Shown piece after piece: positions 8,376-17,174 of a DNA stretch of 64,000 bases. Location: positions 2,170,001-2,234,000 of the forward strand of contig NZ_JAPEPO010000001.1 in NCBI RefSeq assembly GCF_026340095.1. The letters run 5' to 3'. The position numbers and the translations under genes were made by a program. Numbering within the stretch: the first letter of the stretch is position 1; every line of letters begins with the position of its first letter. This DNA comes from Streptomyces sp. NBC_01446 (lineage in GTDB: Bacteria; Actinomycetota; Actinomycetes; Streptomycetales; Streptomycetaceae). The notes beneath the pieces were generated by a model. It was not told the DNA's origin. It saw only the letters and a program-made list of their open reading frames with translations, and did not search any database.

Positions 8376-9605
8376 GTGACCACCAGTGCCCCGGAGCAGG
8401 GCGCCGCCGCAGAGGCGGAGACCAGGACCTTTCCCTACGCGCGGCAGTGCCCGTTCACGCCCCCGAAGGAGTACGAGGAGATCGTCGAGAAGGACGTCTC
8501 CCAGGTCACGCTGAAGGGTTCCGGCCTGCGGATCTGGACGGTCGCCGGTTACGAGACCATCCGCACCCTGCTGACCGACCCGCGCGTCAGCGCGTCCCGC
8601 AAGCACGACAACTTCCCCTTCTACTTCATCGCGCCGCCGGAGTACCGCACCGAGACGTCGTTCATCGGGTACGATGGCAAGGCGCACAGCGACACGCGCC
8701 GCAAGGCCGCGCTGACGTTCACGGCACGGCAGGTGCGGCGGCTGCGTCCGCGCATCGAGGAGATCGTCGACGACCACCTCGACAAGCTGCTCGCGATGAC
8801 GCCGGTGGTGGACTTCCACCACGCGTTCTCGCTGGCCGTGCCGATGACGGTGATCTGCGAACTGCTCGGGATCCCGCAGGACCGGCACGAGTTCTTCATC
8901 AAGCACGGCACGGCGCTGCTCGGCGGCCACAGCTCCACGGAGGAGCGGCAGGCGGCGATCGTCGAGGTGAACGAGTACGTCAACGACCTCATCCAGCTGA
9001 AGAAGCGCGAGCCGGGCGAGGACCTGCTGAGCCGCGCGATGGCGGACTACGAGGCGTCCGGCGAGGAGTACACCGACCGCGACCTGTTCAACATGGTGCG
9101 GCTGCTGATGAACGGCGGCCACGAGACCACCGCGAGCCAGATCTCGCTGGGCACGGCCTGCCTCCTGGAGAACCCCGACCAGCTCCGACTGCTGCTCTCG
9201 GACCCGTCGTTGGTCAAGCCGGCCGTCGAGGAGCTGGTGCGCTTCGCGACGATCGGTGACACGGCGGTGCCCCGGGTCGCCCTGGAGGACATCGAGATCG
9301 GCGGGCAGGTCATCCGCAAGGGCGACGGCATCCTCTGCCTCGGTCTCGCGGCCAACCGCGACCCGGAGGTCTTCCCCGAGCCGGAGAAGCTCGACATCAC
9401 GCGCGGCAGCCGCAAGCACCTCGGCTTCGGGCACGGCGTGCACCACTGCATCGGCGCGGACCTCGCGCGCCTGGAGCTGGAGATCGTCTGGAGCAAGCTG
9501 TTCCAGCGCATCCCGACCCTCGAACTCGCCAAGCCCTTCCTGGAGATACCCCGGAAGGAGGGGGCCGTGATCTACGGGCTGTGGGAGCTGCCCGTGAAGT
9601 GGTGA
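8376..9605 (+). CDS. Cytochrome P450 (P450-1)
   Basis: A 409-residue bacterial class I P450. The I-helix oxygen-activation motif reads GGHETTAS, the K-helix EELVR matches ExxR, and the haem loop is FGHGVHHCIG with the cysteine ligand. The GTG at 8376 was chosen because GAGGAAGG lies seven bases upstream; the open frame extends 5' without support. The N-terminal third (FPYARQCPFTPPKEYEEI) is unlike the other three P450s in the cluster. It leads a rightward operon with an epoxide hydrolase, so hydroxylation or epoxidation followed by hydrolytic opening is plausible. Electrons probably come from the ferredoxin pair at 25.6 kb. Confidence 0.92.
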   Translation: MTTSAPEQGAAAEAETRTFPYARQCPFTPPKEYEEIVEKDVSQVTLKGSGLRIWTVAGYETIRTLLTDPRVSASRKHDNFPFYFIAPPEYRTETSFIGYDGKAHSDTRRKAALTFTARQVRRLRPRIEEIVDDHLDKLLAMTPVVDFHHAFSLAVPMTVICELLGIPQDRHEFFIKHGTALLGGHSSTEERQAAIVEVNEYVNDLIQLKKREPGEDLLSRAMADYEASGEEYTDRDLFNMVRLLMNGGHETTASQISLGTACLLENPDQLRLLLSDPSLVKPAVEELVRFATIGDTAVPRVALEDIEIGGQVIRKGDGILCLGLAANRDPEVFPEPEKLDITRGSRKHLGFGHGVHHCIGADLARLELEIVWSKLFQRIPTLELAKPFLEIPRKEGAVIYGLWELPVKW

Positions 9606-9687
9606 GGTCGACCGGCGCTCGAGCCGCCGTCCGTAGCGTGACGTCCGACGCCGCAGTCCCGGCCTCGGCAGCCCAGGAGGAAGACGC

Positions 9688-10809
9688 ATGAGCACCGCAG
9701 TGACGCCGTTCCGCGCCGAGTTCCCCGAGGAGGATCTCGCCGACCTGCGCGAGCGGCTGTCCCGCACCCGCTGGCCGGAGAACGAGACCGTCGACGACTG
9801 GTCGCAGGGGGTGCCGGCGGGCTACCTCCGGGACCTCGCCACGTACTGGCAGACCTCGTACGACTGGCGGGCGACCGAGGCGCGCCTTGCCGCCCTGCCG
9901 CAGTTCCGCACCGAGATCGACGGGCTCGGCATCCACTTCTTGCACGTCAGGTCCCCGCACCCGCAGGCCAGGCCGCTGCTCCTCAGCCACGGCTGGCCCG
10001 GCTCGGTCGTCGAGTTCCTGGACATCATCGGGCCGCTCACGGACCCCGAGGACCCGGCCGACGCCTTCCACGTGGTCTGCCCTTCGCTGCCCGGCTTCGG
10101 CTTCAGCGACAAGCCGGACGCCACGGGCTGGACCATCGAACGCACCGCGGCGGCCTGGGCGGAGCTGATGGGCCGCCTCGGCTACGAGCGGTTCGCGGCC
10201 CACGGCACCGACTGGGGCTCCTTCCTCACCGGCATCCTGGGCGAGACCGTGCCGGAGCGGCTGATCGGCATTCATGTGGCGATGCCGTTCGCACGGCCGC
10301 CGCAGGAGCAGGTCGAGCTCGACGAGCGGGATCTCGCCGGCCTCGCCGCGCTCAAGGACTTCCAGGCGAACGAGGGCGCGTACTCGGTCCTCCAGGCCAC
10401 CCGTCCGCAGACCCTCGGGTACGGGCTCGCCGACTCGCCCGTCGGGCAGCTGGCCTGGATGATCGAGAAGTACTGGGCCTGGAGCGACCACGACGGTGAC
10501 GTCGAGAAGGTCATCCCGCGCGACCGGCTGCTCGACGCGGTGACGCTCGCGTGGCTGGCCGGGACGGGCGCGTCGTCGGCCCGGATCTACTGGGAGAGCC
10601 ACAACAAGATGGCGCTCGGCCGTGTCGACGTGCCGACCGCGTGCGCCGTCTTCCCCAAGGACGCGCGGATGCCGCGCGCCTGGTGCGAGCACCGCTTCAC
10701 CGATCTGCGCCGCTGGACCGACCACGAGAGCGGCGGTCACTTCCCGGCGCTCGAACAGCCCGAGCTGCTGGTCGGCGAACTGCGCTCGTTCTTCGGCACG
10801 CTGGCTTGA
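9688..10809 (+). CDS. Epoxide hydrolase, EHN/alpha-beta hydrolase type
   Basis: The protein has 373 residues. An N-terminal EHN domain (about 7-110, FRAEFPEEDLADLRERL) is followed by an alpha/beta-hydrolase core. The oxyanion motif HGWPGS (101-106), the nucleophile Asp175 in GTDWGS, a lid tyrosine near 301 and the base His351 in SGGHFPALE are all present, so it should be active. Such enzymes add water to epoxides and related enzymes act in angucycline-type pathways. GGAGGAAGACGC precedes the ATG. Placed between two P450 genes and near a DNA glycosylase gene, it either shapes an epoxide intermediate or detoxifies the product. Confidence 0.9.
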   Translation: MSTAVTPFRAEFPEEDLADLRERLSRTRWPENETVDDWSQGVPAGYLRDLATYWQTSYDWRATEARLAALPQFRTEIDGLGIHFLHVRSPHPQARPLLLSHGWPGSVVEFLDIIGPLTDPEDPADAFHVVCPSLPGFGFSDKPDATGWTIERTAAAWAELMGRLGYERFAAHGTDWGSFLTGILGETVPERLIGIHVAMPFARPPQEQVELDERDLAGLAALKDFQANEGAYSVLQATRPQTLGYGLADSPVGQLAWMIEKYWAWSDHDGDVEKVIPRDRLLDAVTLAWLAGTGASSARIYWESHNKMALGRVDVPTACAVFPKDARMPRAWCEHRFTDLRRWTDHESGGHFPALEQPELLVGELRSFFGTLA

Positions 10810-10898
10810 ACTCCGCTCGTGAGCACGGCCGTTCAACCCCGCCGGCCGTCCCGGCCCGTCCACGTGATTCCTGATTCCCGAACCCGGAGGCCCTGCCC

Positions 10899-12158
10899 AT
10901 GACCGCCCGAACAACCGGGGTGAGTGAAGAACTCCCCGAATTCCCGTTCCCGGGGACGAGTTACCGGGGCCCCGACCCGCTCTTCACCCGGCTGCGTGCG
11001 GAACGGCCCGTCGTACGGGTGCGGTGGAGCGGCGGGGGTCATGCCTGGATCGTGACTCGCCACGAGGACATCAAGGCGGTGCTCGACGACACCCGGTTCA
11101 GCCGGGCGGCGTCGTACGCGCCGGAGGCACCGAAGTTCAGCGGCCTGTTCCAGGCGCCGCCCGGGATGATCGTCTCGCTCGACCCGCCGGACCACACCCG
11201 GCTGCGGGTCCTGGCGGAGCAGGCGTTCTCCCCGGCGCGGATCGAGGGCATGCGGCCGCGGGTGCGCGAGCTTGCGGGCCGCCTTCTCGACGCCCTGGAG
11301 AAGCAGCCGGCGGACGGGCCTGTGGACCTCGTCGAGGGCTTCGCCGCCCCGCTGGCCATGGGCGTCATCTGCGAACTGCTCGGCGTGCCCGAGAAGGACC
11401 GGGACCAGTTCCTCGTCTGGGTACGCCAGTTCGCCGACGTCTCCGGTCCCGAGGAGCTCGCCGTCGAGGGACGCGAGAACCTCGGCGCGTACATCGCAGG
11501 CCTGGTGGCGGGCAAGCAGGCGCAGCCCGCCGACGACGTGCTGTCCGACCTGATCACGGCCCGTGACGGCGAGGACCGGCTCGGCTTCGAGGAGCTGGTC
11601 GGGCTCGGCTACACGCTGCTCGGCGGCGGGTTCGACTCGGCCGCTGGGCAGATATCCAACTTCGTCCTGACCCTCCTCGACCGCCACGCCGACGTGTGGC
11701 GGCGGCTCGGCGAGCACCCCGAGGACGTCCCCGCCGCCCTGGAGGAGCTGCTGCGGACGGTCAACCTGACCGGCAACGACACCTCCGGGATGCCGCGCAT
11801 CGCCACCGAGGACGTGACGATCGGGGACACCACGATCCCGGCCGGTGACGCCGTGTTCCTCGCCTTCGCCTCCGCCAACCGCGACGCCGCCGTCTTCGCC
11901 GACCCGGAGACCGTGGACTTCCGCCGTACGGACAACCCGCACCTGGCCTTCGGCTACGGCATCCACCACTGCCTGGGCGCACCGCTGGCCCGCGTCGAAC
12001 TCGCCGTCGCCCTGGAGGAGTTGACTCGCCGCTTCCCGGACGCGCGCCTCGCCGTGCCGGAGGGCGAACTGCTGTGGCGGGCCGGCGACGTGAACCACAA
12101 CCTGGTCAGCCTTCCCGTCCACCTGAGCACGAGCACCGTGAGTAGGAGCACCGTATGA
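10899..12158 (+). CDS. Cytochrome P450 (P450-2), I-helix Thr replaced by Ser
   Basis: The protein has 419 residues and a complete P450 fold: EELLR for ExxR and FGYGIHHCLG for the haem ligand loop. The I-helix reads GGGFDSAAG, so the usual acid-Thr pair is Asp-Ser and the second Thr is Ala; serine can still support proton delivery, and some biosynthetic P450s with altered I-helices catalyse couplings rather than hydroxylation. Its stop overlaps the next ATG by four bases (ATGA), so it is coupled to the downstream reductase gene. The ATG at 10899 lies seven bases after a GGAGG site. Confidence 0.9.
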   Translation: MTARTTGVSEELPEFPFPGTSYRGPDPLFTRLRAERPVVRVRWSGGGHAWIVTRHEDIKAVLDDTRFSRAASYAPEAPKFSGLFQAPPGMIVSLDPPDHTRLRVLAEQAFSPARIEGMRPRVRELAGRLLDALEKQPADGPVDLVEGFAAPLAMGVICELLGVPEKDRDQFLVWVRQFADVSGPEELAVEGRENLGAYIAGLVAGKQAQPADDVLSDLITARDGEDRLGFEELVGLGYTLLGGGFDSAAGQISNFVLTLLDRHADVWRRLGEHPEDVPAALEELLRTVNLTGNDTSGMPRIATEDVTIGDTTIPAGDAVFLAFASANRDAAVFADPETVDFRRTDNPHLAFGYGIHHCLGAPLARVELAVALEELTRRFPDARLAVPEGELLWRAGDVNHNLVSLPVHLSTSTVSRSTV

Positions 12159-13177
12159 GCAGCGTCGAGCTTCCCGCCGTCAGCAAGGAGGTCCGTCTCG
12201 CGGCCTACCCCGACGGCGAAGTGACCCTGGACCACTTCGAGTTCGGCGAGTCGGAGCTCACGGCGCCCGGCAATGGCGAGGTCGTCGTCCGCAACGACTG
12301 GATGACGCTCGGCTCCGTGGCCCGCGACCAGATGAACCCGGACACGAAGCTGCCGATCCCGGTGTTCCAGCCGGGCGTCGCCATGTGGGGCCGCACCGTC
12401 GGCACGGTCGTCGCGTCGAACAGCGACACGCTCGCCGTCGGCGACCTCGTGGAGCACTTCTCGGGCTGGCGCGAGTACGCGACCGGGGACGCCCACGGGT
12501 TCTTCAAGCGCGACCGCGCGCTGCTGCCGGGTCCCGAGTACTTCCTGTCCCAGGGGCCGACGGCCTGGCACGGCATGGTCGGCACGGCGGGTGTCTCCGA
12601 GGGCGACACGGTGTTCGTGTCGGGCGCGACCAACGGCGTCGGCGCGCTCGCCGGGCAGATCGCCAGGCTGCGGGGCGCCAAGCGCGTCATCGGCAGCACC
12701 GGCTCCAAGGAGAAGATCGACTTCCTCGTCGAGGAGCTGGGCTTCGACGCGGCCTTCGACTACCACGAGGGGCCGGTCGCCGAGCAGCTGGCGGAGCTCG
12801 CGCCCGACGGTCTCGACGTGGTCTTCGACAACGTCGGCGGCGAGCAGTTCGAGGCCGCGGTGCAGGTCGCCTCGCGCGGGGCCCGCTTCGCGCTGTGCGG
12901 CGCGCTGTCGGGGCAGCACGGCTCGGGTGACGGTGGCGCGCCGCGCCTCCAGCTGATGTCGGCGATCACCAAGGACCTGACGCTGCGCGGGTTCGCGACG
13001 CTGCACACCCCGGACCAGATCGAGGAGTGGAACACCCAGTTCGGCACGTGGCTGCGGGAGGAGCGCATCGTGTTCCCGCACACGGTCGTCGAGGGCGGGG
13101 TCGCGGAGCTGCCGACGGCGTTCGTCGCGCTGCTCGACCGCAAGTACAGCGGCACGGTGCTGGTGAGAATGAGCTGA
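12155..13177 (+). CDS. NADP-dependent MDR-family enone reductase
   Basis: A 340-residue zinc-free medium-chain dehydrogenase/reductase of the leukotriene B4 dehydrogenase (PTGR) type. The nucleotide-binding turn is SGATNGVGALAGQIA, followed by GSTGSKEKIDFL, which suits NADPH, and the conserved VFDNVGGEQFEAA segment. Family members reduce alpha,beta-unsaturated ketones or quinone-type double bonds. It is translationally coupled to P450-2, so the two probably act in sequence on the polyketide core. The following hairpin (13194-13232) ends this operon. The precise substrate cannot be read from sequence. Confidence 0.85.
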   Translation: MSSVELPAVSKEVRLAAYPDGEVTLDHFEFGESELTAPGNGEVVVRNDWMTLGSVARDQMNPDTKLPIPVFQPGVAMWGRTVGTVVASNSDTLAVGDLVEHFSGWREYATGDAHGFFKRDRALLPGPEYFLSQGPTAWHGMVGTAGVSEGDTVFVSGATNGVGALAGQIARLRGAKRVIGSTGSKEKIDFLVEELGFDAAFDYHEGPVAEQLAELAPDGLDVVFDNVGGEQFEAAVQVASRGARFALCGALSGQHGSGDGGAPRLQLMSAITKDLTLRGFATLHTPDQIEEWNTQFGTWLREERIVFPHTVVEGGVAELPTAFVALLDRKYSGTVLVRMS

Positions 13178-13193
13178 CCGGATTCGGTGAGCC

Positions 13194-13232
13194 CGCGGTG
13201 GTGCCCCGGACGCTGTCCGGGGCACCACCGCG
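13194..13232 (+). terminator. Terminator after the P450-2/reductase genes
   Basis: A perfect 18-bp stem with a three-base loop begins 17 bases after the reductase stop. It separates the P450 operon from the DNA glycosylase gene, which then probably needs its own promoter in the 50 bases that follow. Confidence 0.8.
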
Positions 13233-13283
13233 TTGTTCGTGGAGACACATGACAGTGCGACGACACAGCGAGAGGATCCCTTC

Positions 13284-14390
13284 GTGGTGACAGGAGACGC
13301 GGCGGTGCTGGACCGGCGAGCGCTCAACAGGGCTTTGCTGGCACGGCAGTTGCTGCTCGAACGGACGTCGATGCCGGCGGCCGGGGTCGTCGGGCACCTG
13401 GTGGGCATGCAGGCCCAGGCGCCCAACCCGCCCTACATCGGCCTGTGGACGCGGATCGACGGCTTCCGTATCGAGGACCTGGCCGGCCTCGTCAGGGAGC
13501 GCGAGGTCGTCCGCATCGCGCTGATGAGGGGAACGATCCATCTGGTCACGGCCGACGACTGCCTGGCGCTGCGCCCCGTGCTCGACGGCTCGCTGCGGCA
13601 GGGCCTCAAGGGCACGTTCGGCCGCAAGCTCGAAGGGCTCGACCTCGCGAAGGTGGCCGCGGAGGGCCGGGCCCTGGTCGAGGGCGAGCCGCTGACGCTG
13701 GGCGGGATCGGCACCGCGCTCGCGGAGCGGTGGCCCGACCGGGACCCCTTCGCCCTCGCCAACGTCGTACGGACCCTGGTGCCGCTCGTGCAGGTGCCGC
13801 CGCGCGGCCTGTGGGGCGAGAGCGGACAGGCCGTGCACACGAGCGCGGAGTCGTGGCTCGGGCGGCCGCTCGCGGACAGCACGTCGCCGGACGCCATGGT
13901 CGAGCGCTATCTGGCCGCTTTCGGGCCCGCCTCGGTGAAGGACGTCCAGGCCTGGTCGGGCATGACGCGGCTCGCCGAGTCCGTGCAGCGGCTCGGGTCG
14001 CGCGTGCGCAGGTTCCGCGACGAGAACGGGGTGGAGCTGTTCGACCTGGCCGACGCGCCCCGGCCCGACGCGGACACCCCCGTCCCGGTGCGGTTCCTGC
14101 CGGACTTCGACAACATCCTGCTGTCGCACGCAGACCGCAGCCGCATCATCACCGAGGAGCAGCGCAAGCTCGTCTTCACCCGCAACGGGCTGATCAAGCC
14201 GACCTTCCTCGTCGACGGCTTCGTGCGGGGCATGTGGCGCATCGAGCAGAGGCGCAAGGCGGCGACGCTCGTTCTGGAGCCGTTCGGCCCGCTGAGCGGC
14301 AAGGACCACGACACGCTCGTGGAGGAGGGCAACGCGCTGCTCGCGTTCGCCGCGGCGTCCGCCACCGCGCGCGACATCCGCGTGGCGTGA
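13284..14390 (+). CDS. AlkZ-type DNA glycosylase (HTH_42 family), putative self-resistance
   Basis: A 368-residue protein of the winged-helix AlkZ/YcaQ family. The catalytic QxQ motif is present as Gln43-Ala-Gln45 (GMQAQAP), with the family's RGTIHLV strand, DFDNILLSH and FLVDGFVRGMW segments. AlkZ excises azinomycin-DNA crosslinks, and related proteins protect producers of trioxacarcin-like and other alkylating polyketides; the YcaQ branch has similar chemistry. The GTG at 13284 follows GAGGA by seven bases. A terminator lies just upstream and a bidirectional one downstream, so it is transcribed as a single gene. Presence in the cluster implies a product that alkylates DNA bases; that is inference. 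Confidence 0.85.
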   Translation: MVTGDAAVLDRRALNRALLARQLLLERTSMPAAGVVGHLVGMQAQAPNPPYIGLWTRIDGFRIEDLAGLVREREVVRIALMRGTIHLVTADDCLALRPVLDGSLRQGLKGTFGRKLEGLDLAKVAAEGRALVEGEPLTLGGIGTALAERWPDRDPFALANVVRTLVPLVQVPPRGLWGESGQAVHTSAESWLGRPLADSTSPDAMVERYLAAFGPASVKDVQAWSGMTRLAESVQRLGSRVRRFRDENGVELFDLADAPRPDADTPVPVRFLPDFDNILLSHADRSRIITEEQRKLVFTRNGLIKPTFLVDGFVRGMWRIEQRRKAATLVLEPFGPLSGKDHDTLVEEGNALLAFAAASATARDIRVA

Positions 14391-14415
14391 CGGCGGACGC
14401 GGCGTCCGTACGACG

Positions 14416-14468
14416 ACGCACGCGGCGGGGGAGAGACCGCGTTCCGGCCTCTCCCCCGCCGCGTGCGT
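14416..14468. terminator. Bidirectional terminator, glycosylase / KAS III-like pair
   Basis: A perfect 20-bp inverted repeat with a 13-base loop lies between two converging genes and ends two bases before the stop codon of the minus-strand gene. It should serve both directions. Confidence 0.85.
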
Positions 14469-14470
14469 GG

Positions 14471-15514
14471 TCAGTTCGCCCAGTCCGGGACGTCCAGGAT
14501 CTCCAGGACGGTCGTCGTCCACACGTAGCCGGCGCCGGCCGCCTGGAGGACCACCAGGTCGCCGGGCTTCGGGTCGCCCGTCTCCATGATCCGGTTGAGG
14601 CCGAGGACCGGGTCGGCCGTTCCGACCATGCCCGTCGACAGGCCCCACTCGTGGGTCGTGCGCTCGCGGTCGACGCCGAGCAGGCCGTACAGGCCGTGGG
14701 TCACGATGGACAGGGCCAGGTTCTGGTGGAGGAAGAACCGGACGTCGGACAGCTCGATCTCCGCCTCGTGCAGCGCCTGCTTCATGGACAGCTGCACGCT
14801 GGAGGAGATCTTCTCGATCGCGTCGTCGAAGTCCATGTCCTCGGCGAGGAGGTAGTCCGACTTGCGCTCGCTGACGCCGACCGGCGCGCCGCCCGAGAAC
14901 GGGGCGTCGGTCCAGCTCGCGCCGCTGCGGCCCATCGGCTCCAGGGACGGGTCGGCGTGCGAGTAGGTGGCGCGGACGCGGGCGAAGCCGCCCCGGCCGG
15001 ACAGCACGAGGGCAGCCGCGCCGTCACCGTCGACGTTCTGCTCGTCGGAGCCCCATCGGTCGATGTACGGCATCCGGAAGGCGTCGCCGCCGGTGATGAG
15101 GGCGGCGGTGACGTCGGGGCGCGAGGTCACGTACGAGGCGGCGACCTCGAAGGAGGCCAGCATGCCGTTGCAGCCCTGCTTGATCTCGAACGCCGGGCCG
15201 CTGCCGCCGACCGTCTCGCGCTGCACGAAGCTGGCGGGCGTCCAGAAGTCGAGGCCCTGGTGGCCTATGTAGCTGTGCAGGACGAGGCCGAACTCGTCGT
15301 GCCCGTGGCCCGACCTGGCCACCGCCTGGCGTCCCGCGACGGCCGCCATCGTGGGGCCCGTCTCGTCCTCGGCGGCGATGTGCACGGAGCGGAACCCGTT
15401 CAGGGACTGCTTCTGCTGCGTGTACCGGCCGGCCGCGATCGCCTCCTGCGCGGTCTCGATCCGCTCGGGCAGGTACCCGCCCACTCCGGCGACGTACAGG
15501 TTGTTCCAGCGCAT
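14471..15514 (-). CDS. KAS III-like (CerJ-type) acyltransferase
   Basis: The protein has 347 residues and the KAS III fold. Cys115 (KQGCNGM), His263 (FFLHQN) and Asp301 (GTADPVLGL) form a Cys-His-Asp set, the arrangement of CerJ, ChlB3 and AviN-type enzymes that transfer carrier-bound acyl groups to hydroxyls or other carriers; true KAS III has Asn as third residue. AAGGAGA precedes the ATG. It lies immediately after the lone peptidyl carrier protein gene, so it most likely unloads the acyl group from that carrier. It is a distant paralogue of the protein at 2286-3317, which has Ser instead of Cys. Confidence 0.84.
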   Translation of the reverse strand: MRWNNLYVAGVGGYLPERIETAQEAIAAGRYTQQKQSLNGFRSVHIAAEDETGPTMAAVAGRQAVARSGHGHDEFGLVLHSYIGHQGLDFWTPASFVQRETVGGSGPAFEIKQGCNGMLASFEVAASYVTSRPDVTAALITGGDAFRMPYIDRWGSDEQNVDGDGAAALVLSGRGGFARVRATYSHADPSLEPMGRSGASWTDAPFSGGAPVGVSERKSDYLLAEDMDFDDAIEKISSSVQLSMKQALHEAEIELSDVRFFLHQNLALSIVTHGLYGLLGVDRERTTHEWGLSTGMVGTADPVLGLNRIMETGDPKPGDLVVLQAAGAGYVWTTTVLEILDVPDWAN

Positions 15515-15527
15515 GTGAGTGTCTCCT

Positions 15528-15824
15528 TCAGGCCGCGTGGAGGTACGCGGCGAGGGTGGCGGGGGTGGGCACCTGGTAGATGCGGCGCACCGGGACCTTG
15601 ACGCCGAACGCCTCCTGCACGCGCCGGGTCAGCTTGGACGCGAGCAGCGAGTGCCCGCCCAGGTCGAAGAAGCTGTCGTCCGCGGCCACGTCCGGCATGC
15701 CGAGCACCTCGCCGAACAGCAGGCACAGCTCGTTCTCCCACTGGGTTACGGTCATCGGGGCCTCCGTGGTCTTCCGCGTCTGGGTGTCGGGTCGGTCGTG
15801 CGCCGGGGACTCGGCGGGTGTCAT
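15528..15824 (-). CDS. Free-standing peptidyl carrier protein
   Basis: A 98-residue carrier protein. FFDLGGHSLLASKL carries Ser59 for 4'-phosphopantetheine; the GGHSL signature is of the NRPS (PCP) type rather than the polyketide ACP type (DSL). The ATG at 15824 overlaps the stop of the upstream flavoprotein gene (ATGA) and has GGAGG five bases before it; an internal ATG at 15755, also with GGAGG, would give a 75-residue protein holding the whole domain. It is the natural partner of the adenylation enzyme at 18229 and the acyltransferase at 14471. Confidence 0.87.
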   Translation of the reverse strand: MTPAESPAHDRPDTQTRKTTEAPMTVTQWENELCLLFGEVLGMPDVAADDSFFDLGGHSLLASKLTRRVQEAFGVKVPVRRIYQVPTPATLAAYLHAA

Positions 15825-17023
15825 GCCGCCTCCGCCGCGAGCCGGTCGTGCAGCTCCTCGTCGTACAGCTCGTCGACGGACATGCCGCCGGCGGCCACCG
15901 CGAAGTAACGCTCCGTCAGGTCCGGGGAGTGCTGGATCATGCGGAGCATGGCGAGCCGGTCGGGGGTGACCTCCAGGCGGCTCACGAACAGGGTGTTGCG
16001 GTAGCCCTCGAAGAGGTCGTCCTGCAGCTGTTCCGAGTACCGGCTCAGTCCCTGTGCGAGCCGGTCCGGGTCGTCCAGGACGCCGGCGACCGAGTCGGCC
16101 AGCAGGTCGGCCTGGAGGAAGGCGTCGCTGATGCCGCGCGCCGTGATCGAGTCCTTGTGGTGGGCGGCGTCGCCGACCAGGGCCCAGCCGGGGCCGCTCG
16201 GGGCCCGGAAGAAGTTCTGCTGGTCGCCGGTGCCGCGCAGCCGCTCGACGCGCTCGCCGCCGTCCATGGCGCGCTCGTACAGGTCGGGGGCGGTGTCGCG
16301 GATGTTGCCCAGGTAGTTGTCGAGGGCGTCGCCGCGCACCTGGTCGAACTCGGACTGCGGGAAGTAGGCGGCGATCAGGGTGGCGTCGTCGTTCGTGGGG
16401 ATCGCGCCGATCCAGCGCCCGGGCCGCTCGTAGAGCTCGAACTGCGACTTGATGCCCTGCCAGTACGTGAAGTAGATGCAGGACATCAGGGGGTCCTGCA
16501 CGGTGAAGGGGGCGTCGACGGCGCGCGCCACGGCGGAGCGCATCCCGTCGGCTCCGACGACGAGGCGGGCCCGCTCCTCGACCGGCTTGCCTTCCGCGGA
16601 GCGGCACTTAACGCCCACCACGCGGTCGCCGTCGAAGACGAGCCCGGACACCGAGCAGCCGTCCCTGAACTCGGCTCCGGCGGCCACCGCGGCGTCGACC
16701 AGGATCTGGTCGAGCAGGTAGCGGCGCGGCGCGTAGGCGGCGGACTGGCCCTCGTGGGGCACCGTGCCGCCGTCGAGGCGGACGTCGTCGCCGACCTGGT
16801 AGATCGTCCGGTCGAGCGCCGGGCAGCCGGTCGCACGGACGGCGTCGAGGATGCCCCAGCGGTCGAGCCGCGCGATGCCGGGCTGATGGATGTAGTGCGT
16901 GGACAGTGTGTCGCTGGGGAACCGCGCCCGGTCGACGAGCAGCACCCGATGGCCCGCCCGCGCCAGGAGCAGTGCGGAGGCGGCACCCGCGACGCGAGCC
17001 CCCACCACGATGACGTCGTACAT
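15821..17023 (-). CDS. FAD-dependent monooxygenase/oxidoreductase
   Basis: A 400-residue flavoprotein with an N-terminal Rossmann motif (VVGARVAGAASALLLARAGH), the second FAD motif GDAAHHKDSITARG and the mid-protein VGADGMRSAVA segment of PHBH-fold and halogenase-like enzymes. The halogenase Trp motif (WxWxIP) is not seen. GGAGGTCCGGA precedes the ATG at 17023. Because it is translationally coupled to the carrier protein gene, it may oxidise the carrier-bound amino acid before transfer, as CloN3-type enzymes do in other pathways by a different fold; it could equally hydroxylate the polyketide. Confidence 0.8.
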   Translation of the reverse strand: MYDVIVVGARVAGAASALLLARAGHRVLLVDRARFPSDTLSTHYIHQPGIARLDRWGILDAVRATGCPALDRTIYQVGDDVRLDGGTVPHEGQSAAYAPRRYLLDQILVDAAVAAGAEFRDGCSVSGLVFDGDRVVGVKCRSAEGKPVEERARLVVGADGMRSAVARAVDAPFTVQDPLMSCIYFTYWQGIKSQFELYERPGRWIGAIPTNDDATLIAAYFPQSEFDQVRGDALDNYLGNIRDTAPDLYERAMDGGERVERLRGTGDQQNFFRAPSGPGWALVGDAAHHKDSITARGISDAFLQADLLADSVAGVLDDPDRLAQGLSRYSEQLQDDLFEGYRNTLFVSRLEVTPDRLAMLRMIQHSPDLTERYFAVAAGGMSVDELYDEELHDRLAAEAA

Positions 17024-17174
17024 TCCGGACCTCCAAGTCACGGACATGCCCCTCGGTTCGGCGGTGGGCCGGGCGGTGTGCCGCCCGGCCCACCGGGGTT
17101 CGGGGCAATCTGAGGGCACCTTGGCAGCCTGTTCTTGAGACCCGCTCGACCGTCCCGGCCCGGCTTCCGTGCGC

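Noticed and set aside
15821..17023. Flavin-dependent halogenase
   Set aside because: The flavoprotein lacks a visible WxWxIP motif and the conserved lysine context, so a monooxygenase or oxidase is more likely.
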